Shown here piece by piece: positions 1 to 5,559 of a stretch of DNA of 6,471 bases (positions within the stretch are counted from its first letter, which is position 1; every line of letters starts with the position of its first letter). A program made the translations under genes and the position numbers. The stretch covers positions 1-6,471 of the forward strand of contig CABVEG010000099.1 of NCBI GenBank assembly GCA_902497185.1, read 5' to 3'. Below the pieces are notes generated by a model that searched no databases, was not told the DNA's origin, and was given only the letters and a program-made list of their open reading frames with translations. Source of the stretch: an uncultured Eubacteriales bacterium (GTDB lineage: Bacteria; Bacillota; Clostridia; Lachnospirales; CAG-274).

Positions 1-1
1 C

Positions 2-511
2 CATATTTGCTGGGGGGCTCAGGCAGGACTTTATTATCACTATGGTGTACCAAAGTATCAGCTTGATAAGAAAATGTTTGGTGTATTTCCTCATACAAAG
101 ATTTATAACCATATTGACCTTTTAAGAGGCTTTGACGATATTTTTTATGTTCCTCATTCAAGACATACAGAGGTAAGAGTTGAGGATGTGGAAAAGGTTA
201 AAGAGCTGAATATTTTGTCAAAGTCTGATGAATCAGGTCTTTATATTGTGGCAACTGAGGATTGCCGTCAGATATTTGTAATGGGACATTCGGAATATGA
301 AACGGATACCCTCGCTAATGAGTATTTCAGAGATTTAAATAAGGGACTTGAAATTGATGTACCTAAGCATTATTTTATTGATGATGACCCTAAAAAAGGT
401 CCTATTGCTCTGTGGAAAGCTCATAGCAGCCTGCTTTATACAAATTGGCTTAATTATTGCGTTTATCAGAGTACGCCTTTTGATGTAAGTGAGATTGGTA
501 GGAAAAATTAA
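2..511 (+). CDS. metA: Homoserine O-acyltransferase (MetA), C-terminal part, 5' end outside window
   Basis: MetA moves an acyl group from acetyl- or succinyl-CoA to the hydroxyl of L-homoserine, the first committed step of methionine synthesis in the cytoplasm. The frame is open from base 2 and encodes about 169 residues, so the first ATG at 74 is internal. The nucleophile Cys lies in ICWGAQAGL (codon 8-10). The catalytic His and Glu lie in GHSEYETDT (codons 287-289 and 293-295). The Cys-to-His distance is 93 residues, the same as Cys142-His235 in the E. coli enzyme, and the distance to the C-terminus also fits a protein of about 308 residues. The residue that decides acetyl versus succinyl use (near 111 in E. 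coli numbering) lies upstream of the window, so the acyl donor cannot be called; in Firmicutes it is often acetyl-CoA. The promoter is not visible. Confidence 0.95.
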   Translation, partial: HICWGAQAGLYYHYGVPKYQLDKKMFGVFPHTKIYNHIDLLRGFDDIFYVPHSRHTEVRVEDVEKVKELNILSKSDESGLYIVATEDCRQIFVMGHSEYETDTLANEYFRDLNKGLEIDVPKHYFIDDDPKKGPIALWKAHSSLLYTNWLNYCVYQSTPFDVSEIGRKN

Positions 512-675
512 GAAATTTGAATGAAACGGTTTAAATAATAGTGTTTTGAGAAATTTATAAATAAGTTGAGGTAGAGGTTGAGTGAAAATTTTAAAACAAT
601 TTAACGCAAAACAACTACATAAAGTGGCTATTTAAGTGTGTAATAAGAGTTTTTGTTTGCTCAAGTCTAACTTTT

Positions 676-711
676 AGGGGCACCTCATTATTTGGGGTTG
701 CCCTATTTTTT
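676..711 (+). terminator. Intrinsic terminator downstream of metA
   Basis: The stem GGGCA-CCTC (678-686) pairs with GGGG-T-TGCCC (694-703) with one bulged T and a 7-base loop, and A/T pairs flank it. Six T residues follow at 706-711. It lies 165 bases past the metA stop with no gene between, so it probably ends the metA transcript. The left half plus upstream bases (AGTCTAACTTTTAGGGG) also resembles the terminal repeat of an IS3-family element (see findings). Confidence 0.75.
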
Positions 712-820
712 ACGAATTATAAACAAATTCAACATTGAATTTATGAGTTCTAAATGGTATCGAAACAAAGGCTATAATTTTACCATTACAAATTCAACTG
801 AATATGTATATAAGCAGTAA

Positions 821-880
821 ATTTACTTCAAAAAAGCACGCCCAAGAATTTAATCTTAAACGTGCTATTTTAAAGTAAAT
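821..880 (-). terminator. Intrinsic terminator of the DUF1492 two-gene unit (works mainly on minus strand)
   Basis: Read on the minus strand, AGCACGTTTAAGA (866-854) pairs with TCTTGGGCGTGCT (847-835), 13 pairs including three G-U, around a 6-base loop. A T-run follows (complement of 830-834). Outer arms 821-829 and 872-880 also pair (one mismatch), giving a stem of over 20 bp. It sits 70 bases past the stop of the gene ending at 950 and could stop readthrough from the metA side as well. Confidence 0.8.
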
Positions 881-949
881 ATATTTAACTTATTTAACAA
901 TTATAACAGTACGAATACTTTGTTCAAGTTTATTTAATCTATATGATTC

Positions 950-1252
950 TTAAACTTCTCCATCATTTAATTCAAAATTGACAGCACCAATATGTACATC
1001 TATCTTTTTTGTACCAGTACCCTCTAGTCCTGCATAAACAGTAAGTTTACCTGCCATATCATCGGTAATTATGACACTATCACTTTGTTTCAACCCTGTA
1101 TTATATGCCAATGAATAATCGATTTCACAGATTATATCTCCTTTTTCACTTTTAACATAGAGCCAATTTGCTGAAGCCACCTGAGCCATATATTCTTTTA
1201 ATCTCACAAAATAAGATTCCATATATATGTACAATTCATCTCCACTTTTCAT
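950..1252 (-). CDS. Hypothetical protein, 100 residues, downstream partner of DUF1492 gene
   Basis: I do not recognise this protein. It has no signal peptide, membrane segment or cysteine cluster. An acidic and aromatic N-terminus is followed by alternating hydrophobic stretches that suggest a small beta-rich cytoplasmic fold, and the C-terminus is acidic (ELNDGEV). The ATG at 1252 directly follows an in-frame TGA, so no longer start exists. The ribosome site is weak (CGGATGA), and an internal TTG preceded by GTGGAG is a conceivable alternative start. It follows the DUF1492 gene by 29 bases on the same strand and precedes a strong terminator, so the two are probably co-transcribed. The neighbour makes a prophage or mobile-element origin likely; function unknown. 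It could also be the rest of a decayed phage gene. Confidence 0.6.
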   Translation of the reverse strand: MKSGDELYIYMESYFVRLKEYMAQVASANWLYVKSEKGDIICEIDYSLAYNTGLKQSDSVIITDDMAGKLTVYAGLEGTGTKKIDVHIGAVNFELNDGEV

Positions 1253-1281
1253 TCATCCGAGTATTTACAAAAAACAATACA

Positions 1282-1713
1282 TCAAACCAAATATTTTTTT
1301 CTAAATATTTCAAGTGCCTCTCCATGAAGTCTAATAATATTGCTATATGATTTATTATATTTTACTGCTATAGTTTCCAAATTTGGATACTTCTCATACT
1401 CTATGTATTTTTTATTTAATATATCAATATATACTGCATTTCCTAAATTCTGAATTTGATTTATAAATTTATGCTTTTCATCAACAAAACAGTCAATTTC
1501 TTTATCAACTTTATGTTCCATATTATCTATTTTTGTTATTGTTCTAACAAATTTTGAATTACCTGCAACACATTTGCCCTTAATTTTCTCTCCGGTAGTA
1601 TTCAAAACAAATGTACCGGTTAATGAAGCTCTCAATGCTGATATTGTTTCTAACTCATTATTAATTTTTACATCTAAAATTTTTAATTTCATCAAATATT
1701 CTTTAGCTTTCAT
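1282..1713 (-). CDS. Phage-type DUF1492 / ArpU-like regulator
   Basis: The product is 143 residues, the usual size for DUF1492 proteins, found in Firmicutes prophages and distantly like ArpU/RinA regulators of late genes. The N-terminal half (MKAKEYLMKLKILDVKINNEL...) is helical, with the family's regular charged/hydrophobic spacing. A middle segment VDKEIDCFVDEKHKFINQI matches the family pattern of a Glu-rich helix. Residues 111-143 form a sigma-region-4-like helix-turn-helix (LETIAVKYNKSYSNIIRLHGEAL). These features and the likely DNA binding are seen by pattern only; the family call is from memory. The ATG at 1713 is chosen because AGGGGG lies 6 bases upstream; a TTG two codons earlier would overlap that site. 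It probably controls phage genes no longer next to it, or a resident promoter. Confidence 0.75.
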   Translation of the reverse strand: MKAKEYLMKLKILDVKINNELETISALRASLTGTFVLNTTGEKIKGKCVAGNSKFVRTITKIDNMEHKVDKEIDCFVDEKHKFINQIQNLGNAVYIDILNKKYIEYEKYPNLETIAVKYNKSYSNIIRLHGEALEIFRKKYLV

Positions 1714-1719
1714 ATTCAA

Positions 1720-1725
1720 CCCCCT
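1720..1725 (-). promoter_or_regulatory. Ribosome binding site that fixes the DUF1492 start
   Basis: AGGGGG on the minus strand, 6 bases before the ATG at 1713. It would overlap the initiation region of the upstream in-frame TTG (1719), which argues for the ATG. Confidence 0.7.
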
Positions 1726-1785
1726 AATTCATAAGTATACAATAACCCCATTTTTATAATTTTACAACAACCTCTTTTTCATAAT

Positions 1786-1815
1786 TTACAATATTTTACA
1801 ATATTTTACAATATT
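1786..1815. repeat. Three exact tandem copies of a decamer (TTACAATATT) in the DUF1492 leader
   Basis: TTACAATATT occurs three times in direct tandem with no mismatch (AATATTGTAA on the minus strand). The 10-base period is one helical turn, so repeats would face the same side of the DNA. The array lies between the predicted minus-strand promoter (1846-1873) and the gene start at 1713, so it would be inside the 5' leader. Further TTGTAA-like words follow in the leader (about 1757-1762). It may be an operator array, but AT-rich chance repetition is possible. Confidence 0.75.
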
Positions 1816-1845
1816 CTTTACATAACCCTTTTCCCTTCATTTTTA

Positions 1846-1873
1846 ATTATAAAATTATAAGCGCCTTTTTCAA
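1846..1873 (-). promoter_or_regulatory. Predicted sigma-A promoter for the DUF1492 two-gene unit
   Basis: On the minus strand, TTGAAA (1873-1868), a 16-base spacer and a perfect TATAAT (1851-1846). Transcription would start near 1839, giving a leader of about 125 bases that contains the decamer array. No equally good promoter is visible nearer the gene, although TATACT lies close to the start without a matching -35. Confidence 0.6.
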
Positions 1874-1906
1874 CTCCCATTTTCACTGTTATTTTTTATT
1901 AATTAC

Positions 1907-1935
1907 TTGACTATCTCTCAATAAAGCATTATAAT
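1907..1935 (+). promoter_or_regulatory. Strong sigma-A promoter of tRNA-Pro
   Basis: TTGACT (1907-1912), exactly 17 bases, TATAAT (1930-1935). The start point would be about 1942, a few bases before the mature tRNA. It is back to back with the minus-strand promoter at 1846-1873. Confidence 0.85.
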
Positions 1936-1946
1936 TAAACCATCAT

Positions 1947-2020
1947 CGGGGTGTAGCGTAGTTTGGTAGCGCGCAGCGTTCGGGACGCTGAGGTCGCAGG
2001 TTCAAATCCTGTCGCCCCGA
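1947..2020 (+). tRNA. tRNA-Pro (anticodon CGG)
   Basis: A full cloverleaf can be drawn over 74 bases. The acceptor stem is CGGGGTG/CGCCCCG with discriminator A and the C1-G72 pair typical of bacterial tRNA-Pro. The D stem is GCGT/GCGC with GG in the loop. The anticodon stem is CAGCG/CGCTG around TTCGGGA, which gives anticodon CGG reading CCG. The T arm is GCAGG-TTCAAAT-CCTGT. CCA is not encoded and must be added after transcription. Six T residues at 2021-2026 directly follow and may end the transcript. CCG is a rare codon in AT-rich genomes (one of 11 prolines in the neighbouring recombinase). The gene stands alone between phage-type genes; whether it is core or carried by the element is not decided. 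Confidence 0.96.
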
Positions 2021-2076
2021 TTTTTTACTTTATTAAATAATATTTCTACATAAGCCATTGTCCTAACATACTGCTT

Positions 2077-2259
2077 TTAATCTGTATTTTTGCACATATA
2101 CTCAATAATTTCTCTTTGTATTTCTTCAGGATATTTTTCAAGCTCCCGCAAAATAAACCTTGCTTTTAGACCGTTATATATTACCTTAGCTTTTGCTAAA
2201 TTCTCCTCATCTGAATTTATACCATACACAATATTATATTTAACATTTTTTCCTGCCAT
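2077..2259 (-). CDS. Small protein, 60 residues, divergent from recombinase; unknown, possible recombination accessory factor
   Basis: I do not recognise the family with certainty. The 60 residues are charged and mainly helical: a lysine-rich start (MAGKNVKYNIVYG) and an amphipathic C-terminal helix (LRELEKYPEEIQREIIEYM). There is no signal or membrane segment. A strong GAGGTGA site (2266-2272) 6 bases before the ATG makes it a real gene. It is transcribed divergently from the large serine recombinase, with 152 bases between the starts, and runs toward the tRNA gene. Small charged proteins beside recombinase genes are sometimes recombination directionality factors or repressors, so that role is a reasonable guess from position only. 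No helix-turn-helix is obvious. Confidence 0.7.
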   Translation of the reverse strand: MAGKNVKYNIVYGINSDEENLAKAKVIYNGLKARFILRELEKYPEEIQREIIEYMCKNTD

Positions 2260-2351
2260 AGATCATCACCTCACTTAAGCCTATTAAAAATATAGCTTGT
2301 ATAATTACGTATTTTTAAATTTACTATTTACTTCTTATAGAACTTATATCC

Positions 2352-2378
2352 AAATTTACAAAGTGTAATTTTTATAAT
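2352..2378 (+). promoter_or_regulatory. Inverted repeat overlapping upstream side of a TATAAT box, before the recombinase gene
   Basis: AAATTTACA (2352-2360) and TGTAATTTT (2364-2372) form a 9-base inverted repeat with one mismatch around AAG. A perfect TATAAT follows at 2373-2378, 33 bases before the recombinase ATG. No good -35 lies at 16-18 bases, so the promoter may need an activator, or the repeat may be an operator that controls the recombinase. A second TATAAT at 2300-2305 also lacks a clear -35. Confidence 0.45.
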
Positions 2379-2411
2379 CCTATTTACATAAGCTTTAGTG
2401 GGAGTGGTATA

Positions 2412-4079
2412 ATGAGTAAGCTTAAAATTGCAATTTATGCAAGAAAAAGTGTAAGCACAGAAAAAGGCGAGTCTATTTCAAATCAAATTGAAACCTGTAT
2501 AAACTATGCAAAGGGGATACTGGGGGCTGATACGAATCAGCTTGTTATATATCAGGATGATGGATTTTCAGGCAAAAATTTAGCAAGACCTCAATTTCAA
2601 AAAATGTTATCTGAAATTGAAGGTGGAGATTACAGCCATATAATATGTTACAGGCTTGACAGGATCAGCCGAAGTGTTGCTGATTTTTCGTGTCTTGTAA
2701 AGGAATTACAGGAATTAAACGTTGATTTTATATCCGTTAAGGAACAATTTGACACATCATCTCCCACAAGCAAGGCTATGATGTACATATCTGCTGTTTT
2801 TGCGGAAATGGAACGTGAAACAATTAGAGAACGTGTTGTGGATAATATGACATCTCTGACGTCTACAGGGCGTTTTTTAGGTGGTAAGGCACCTGACGGA
2901 TATATAAAACAGACAATTGAGGAAACAGACCCTACAGGCAAAAAAAAGAAGCATAATATTCTTGTAATTAATCAAGAGCGAGCCAAACAGATACAGGACA
3001 TATTTAAAAAGTACTTAGAATGGCAAAGCATAAAAAGAATAGAAACATATTATTCCTGCCATTCAATTTTTAACCATACAGGCTGTGCATATAAGTGTAT
3101 AACTCTAAGAAGAATATTAACTAATCCCTGTTATTGTGCCGCCGATGAACGGGCTTACAATTATTTTGAAAAATTAGGCTGTAAAATAATGATGCCCAAA
3201 TCTTCATTTGACGGTAAGTATGGTATTACAGTATATATGCGCCATAAAATGATAATTAATAAAAATAATAAAAAGCAGGCAGTAGAAAAATCTCCGGAGG
3301 AATGGTTAATATATGTTGGTTATCATAAGCCTATCATCACTTCAAAGGATTATATAAAAACACAGGAAATTATAAATCAAAAGCGCTCGCTTACAGTAAG
3401 AAAACCAATAGGTGTACATGGTATATTATCAGGAATGCTGCGATGTGATAACTGTGGTGACTATATGCGCCCTTCTAATGTTGCTTTAGATAAAAACGGA
3501 GCATATAACGGTAAAAGGTTTTATTATATTTGCGAAAATAAAAGTTTGTCGGCAAAACAAAACTGTAATATAAAAAATATACGTGGAGATAAATTTGACC
3601 TTGAAATCATTGATGAAATTGAAAAGCTATTAATAAATGACAGTGATATTATAAAAAACATAAAAAACATTATAAATTATAAATCAGCCTTTGCAATGGA
3701 TATAGAAAAAGAAAAACGGGTTATAAATACAGAAATATCAAAAAATCAACTGGCAATAAGCAATCTGATTATGAAAATTGCTTATTCTGATGAAACAGTA
3801 CAAAAATATATATCTAAACAGGTTGCTAAACTTGATGAAAACATTAAAAATCTTAAACTAAAACTTGAAAATATAGATAAACAGGAAGCATTAAAGGAAA
3901 ATGAAAAAATCGAAATTGAACATATTGAAAATATAATTTCTAAAATAAAATCAGCAGCTCTAAAACAGGAAATAAAAGCCCCCGAAGATATGCTTTTTAT
4001 CCGTAACACATTAAAGGAAATTATTGATACCGTTGTGTGGAATGGAGAAACAGCTACAATAAACTTTAAAAAACTTTAA
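2412..4079 (+). CDS. Large serine recombinase (site-specific integrase/excisionase)
   Basis: This 555-residue protein catalyses cutting and rejoining at attachment sites through a 5'-phosphoserine link. Domains in order: a resolvase-type catalytic domain (about 1-145) with nucleophile Ser13 in YARKS and the active-site arginine cluster YRLDRISRS at 80-88; helix E with EMERETIRERV (132-142); a recombinase DNA-binding domain from about 155 (GGKAPDGY); a zinc ribbon with Cys345, Cys348 (CDNCG), Cys374 and Cys385; a lysine/glutamate-rich coiled coil (about 425-510); and a short C-terminal tail. All key residues are present and the length is normal, so it should be active. The start has GGGAG 8 bases upstream. 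Its stop lies a few tens of bases from the truncated SpoIID-like gene, as expected when the integrase gene sits beside its own att junction. A relative of sporulation recombinases such as SpoIVCA cannot be told from a phage integrase here. Confidence 0.95.
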   Translation: MSKLKIAIYARKSVSTEKGESISNQIETCINYAKGILGADTNQLVIYQDDGFSGKNLARPQFQKMLSEIEGGDYSHIICYRLDRISRSVADFSCLVKELQELNVDFISVKEQFDTSSPTSKAMMYISAVFAEMERETIRERVVDNMTSLTSTGRFLGGKAPDGYIKQTIEETDPTGKKKKHNILVINQERAKQIQDIFKKYLEWQSIKRIETYYSCHSIFNHTGCAYKCITLRRILTNPCYCAADERAYNYFEKLGCKIMMPKSSFDGKYGITVYMRHKMIINKNNKKQAVEKSPEEWLIYVGYHKPIITSKDYIKTQEIINQKRSLTVRKPIGVHGILSGMLRCDNCGDYMRPSNVALDKNGAYNGKRFYYICENKSLSAKQNCNIKNIRGDKFDLEIIDEIEKLLINDSDIIKNIKNIINYKSAFAMDIEKEKRVINTEISKNQLAISNLIMKIAYSDETVQKYISKQVAKLDENIKNLKLKLENIDKQEALKENEKIEIEHIENIISKIKSAALKQEIKAPEDMLFIRNTLKEIIDTVVWNGETATINFKKL

Positions 4080-4125
4080 TTATTTAGACAATTCTTTTTA
4101 CCATTTATATACATACTCAACCCGT
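4080..4125 (+). other. Probable att junction between the recombinase element and the interrupted host gene
   Basis: The recombinase stop is at 4077-4079. Recognisable homology to the SpoIID-like family, as I recall it, begins around TYSTRYDQSF (about 4111-4140). The crossover that joined the element to the host gene should therefore lie between these points. Serine-integrase cores can be as short as 2 bp and no second copy is in the window, so the exact point cannot be fixed. Confidence 0.45.
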
Positions 4126-4662
4126 TATGACCAGTCTTTTAGTCTGGGAAGAACAATATATGAAAACATAAGTGAAATAGTAGATGAAATGTTTACTAAC
4201 TTTTTAAGAAGGGAAGGACAAAGACAGCCTCTTTTTGCCCAATACTGCGATGGTAAAAATGTAACATGTCCCGGATGGATGACACAATGGGGCAGCGAGG
4301 ATTTAGCAAGACAGGGATATACAGCCATAGAAATTCTAAGATATTTTTACGGTGATGATATTTTTATTGACACTGCTGAATTTGTTCAGGGCGTTCCCTT
4401 AAGTTTTCCCGGGGAACCTCTTACTATAGGTTCAACAGGCAATGATGTCAGAACAATACAGCAACAGCTCAATACAATATCTGACACCTATTCGGCAATA
4501 GATAAACTGAGGGTTGACGGAATTTACGGTGAAAATACAGCCCAATCCGTAAAGCAGTTCCAGAAAATATTTAATCTGCCTCAAACAGGTGTTGTAGATT
4601 TGGCAACTTGGTATCAAATTTCACAGATTTATGTTGCTATTGAGAGATTGGCAGAATTATAA
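4081..4662 (+). pseudogene. C-terminal fragment of a SpoIID-like / PG_binding_1 protein, 5' part missing
   Basis: The frame is open from 4063, overlapping the recombinase end out of frame. It carries the C-terminal part of a SpoIID/LytB-like domain (FAQYCDG...PGWMTQWGSEDLARQGYTAIEIL, related to the GMSQWGA motif; about 4237-4350). A peptidoglycan-binding PG_binding_1 domain follows (about 4420-4640), with GSTGNDVRTIQQQL, DGIYGENTAQSV, FQ and TGVVDLATW. Complete relatives that I recall from clostridia have an N-terminal half of some 200 residues or more; here it is absent. The ATG at 4189 has no ribosome site and would begin within a helix, so it is not a credible start. The full protein probably acts on or binds cell-wall or spore peptidoglycan. 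The fragment has no internal stop or frameshift, so disruption is recent or the sequence is still under selection. It converges on rnc. Confidence 0.8.
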
Positions 4663-4690
4663 ATTAAGGTTTATACAACTATGTATATCC

Positions 4691-4735
4691 GTTGAAAAAG
4701 TGATAGTTGGTTTTCAGGTTAAAAACCCTTTCAAC
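4691..4735. repeat. Two-part hairpin after the SpoIID-like fragment
   Basis: GTTGAAA (4691-4697) pairs with TTTCAAC (4729-4735), enclosing GGTTTT (4709-4714) and AAAACC (4722-4727) with a 7-base loop. TCTTTATT follows, which is only weakly T-rich. It may serve as a terminator for the plus-strand gene but is not a clear one. Confidence 0.4.
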
Positions 4736-4745
4736 TCTTTATTAA

Positions 4746-4815
4746 AGCTGTAAGCCTTGTTGCAAACAGTTGCTTTTTTCAAAATATCGCAACTGTTTGC
4801 AGCTCAAGCACAGCT
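4746..4815. repeat. 70-base imperfect palindrome between convergent genes
   Basis: A perfect 13-bp inner stem (TGCAAACAGTTGC 4761-4773; GCAACTGTTTGCA 4789-4801) is extended by TTG/CAA, GC/GC and an outer AGCTGT (4746-4751)/ACAGCT (4810-4815), with small bulges. The 15-base loop contains TTTTTT and AAAA. No T-run follows on either strand, so it is not a standard intrinsic terminator. It lies 11 bases past the rnc stop and 83 bases past the stop of the plus-strand fragment. It may protect 3' ends, terminate both transcripts, or be a small mobile palindrome. Confidence 0.7.
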
Positions 4816-4826
4816 AAAGTTTCAAA

Positions 4827-5504
4827 TTATTTACTTTCTGTAAGCCTATTAATAGCCTCCATGGCAGCCTTCTGTTCAGCCTCCTTCTTGCTATGACCTT
4901 TACCTTTGCCAAGTATTTTATTTTTATGACATACTGCAACGACAAAAAACTTACAGTGAGGAGGTCCGCTTTCTCCTATTGTTTTATATTCTATAGGCAC
5001 CTGACTGTTTCTCTGTATAATTTCCTGCAACGTTGTCTTGGCATCAAGAATATGAACAGTACTTGCAATTTCCTCAATTTCCTCCATAAGCATACCAAGT
5101 ATAAACTTTCTGGCAGACTCCATACCGCCATCAAGATAAATAGCACCAATTACAGCCTCAACTGCATCGGCAATAATAGAATCTCTTGCTCTGCCACCTG
5201 TATGTTCTTCACCTTTACCAAGTTTAAGAGCTATATTAATCCCCATTTCTCTGCCTTTTTTACTAAGCATATTTTCACATACAACACTTGCCCTAAGTTT
5301 AGTAAGTTTTCCCTCAGGCCATAAACTGAATTTTTTATAAATATATTCACCTACAACAAAGCCTAAAATTGCATCTCCTAAAAACTCAAGTCTTTCATTG
5401 CATTCAATATCCGGGTTCTTATGTTTATGCTCATTAGCATAAGAACTATGACAAAGCGCCGTGGAAATAAGTTTTTTATTATTAAAAGTGTAATTAATCT
5501 TCAT
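4827..5504 (-). CDS. rnc: Ribonuclease III
   Basis: RNase III cuts double-stranded RNA, including rRNA precursors and antisense duplexes, as a Mg-dependent homodimer in the cytoplasm. The 225-residue product has the standard length. The catalytic domain holds the signature NERLEFLGDAIL (36-47). Active-site residues Glu40, Asp44, Asp113 and Glu116 are all present and match E. coli Glu41, Asp45, Asp114 and Glu117. A double-stranded RNA-binding domain fills about 153-222 (TTLQEIIQ... to KKEAEQKAAMEAINRL). The ATG at 5504 is chosen because GGAGG ends 4 bases upstream. A longer frame from 5546 would read through that site and through a leader hairpin. It follows acpP by 116 bases as in most Firmicutes. 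The smc gene that often comes next is absent; convergent genes follow instead. Confidence 0.96.
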   Translation of the reverse strand: MKINYTFNNKKLISTALCHSSYANEHKHKNPDIECNERLEFLGDAILGFVVGEYIYKKFSLWPEGKLTKLRASVVCENMLSKKGREMGINIALKLGKGEEHTGGRARDSIIADAVEAVIGAIYLDGGMESARKFILGMLMEEIEEIASTVHILDAKTTLQEIIQRNSQVPIEYKTIGESGPPHCKFFVVAVCHKNKILGKGKGHSKKEAEQKAAMEAINRLTESK

Positions 5505-5526
5505 AATTCCTCCAAAGAATAGATGC

Positions 5527-5559
5527 ATTAGCTTAATACTCCACACCTATTAAGCTAAT
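5527..5559 (-). promoter_or_regulatory. Perfect 11-bp hairpin in the rnc leader
   Basis: ATTAGCTTAAT and ATTAAGCTAAT are exact inverted repeats (5527-5537 and 5549-5559) around an 11-base loop, AGGTGTGGAGT on the minus strand. It lies about 22 bases before the rnc start and 10 bases before the ribosome site. There is no T-run, so it is not a terminator. It may control rnc translation or be an RNase III target for self-regulation, as known for E. coli rnc; the latter is inference. Confidence 0.55.

Larger units (their letters stand above)
512..949. other. Gene-poor intergenic stretch between convergent metA and phage-type gene
   Basis: I find no convincing gene in these 438 bases. The only coding hint is an 18-codon GTG frame at 582-635 behind a GAGG-like site, too short to support. 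The stretch holds two intrinsic-terminator hairpins (676-711 on plus; 821-880 on minus) and a 10-base direct repeat CAAATTCAAC (724-733 and 790-799 approximately) of unknown meaning. It is the most likely place for the left boundary between the core metA region and the acquired segment. Confidence 0.6.

Noticed and set aside
582..635. 18-codon GTG frame behind a GAGG-like site
   Set aside because: Too short and without recognisable features; it could be chance.
1714..1719. TTG start for the DUF1492 gene
   Set aside because: It lies directly against AGGGGG; the ATG at 1713 has correct spacing.
1711..1722. Possible direct repeat with the recombinase junction (CATATTCAACCC against CATACTCAACCC at 4112-4123) as paired att cores
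   Set aside because: 11 of 12 bases match, but the left copy overlaps the start and ribosome site of the DUF1492 gene, and no N-terminal half of the interrupted gene lies to its left.
1786..1815. CRISPR array
   Set aside because: The units are 10 bases long and directly joined, with no spacers and no cas genes nearby.
1947..2020. tRNA-Pro as the attachment site of the recombinase in this window
   Set aside because: No second copy of the tRNA 3' end occurs in the window. Large serine recombinases usually use protein-coding or intergenic sites, and the junction at 4080-4125 fits better.
2648..2941. 97-codon minus-strand open frame
   Set aside because: It lies wholly inside the recombinase gene on the other strand and shows no features of its own.
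4189..4662. ATG at 4189 as start of a complete 157-residue peptidoglycan-binding protein
   Set aside because: No ribosome site precedes it, and the family-like sequence (STRYDQSF...IYENISEIVDEMF) continues upstream in the same frame, so the Met is internal.
4893..5324. 143-codon plus-strand open frame
   Set aside because: It is the opposite-strand shadow of rnc, with no ribosome site and an implausible composition.
5505..5546. Longer rnc start adding 14 residues (MWSIKLMHLFFGGI)
   Set aside because: It reads through the GGAGG site and the leader hairpin; the ATG at 5504 gives the normal RNase III length and N-terminus.
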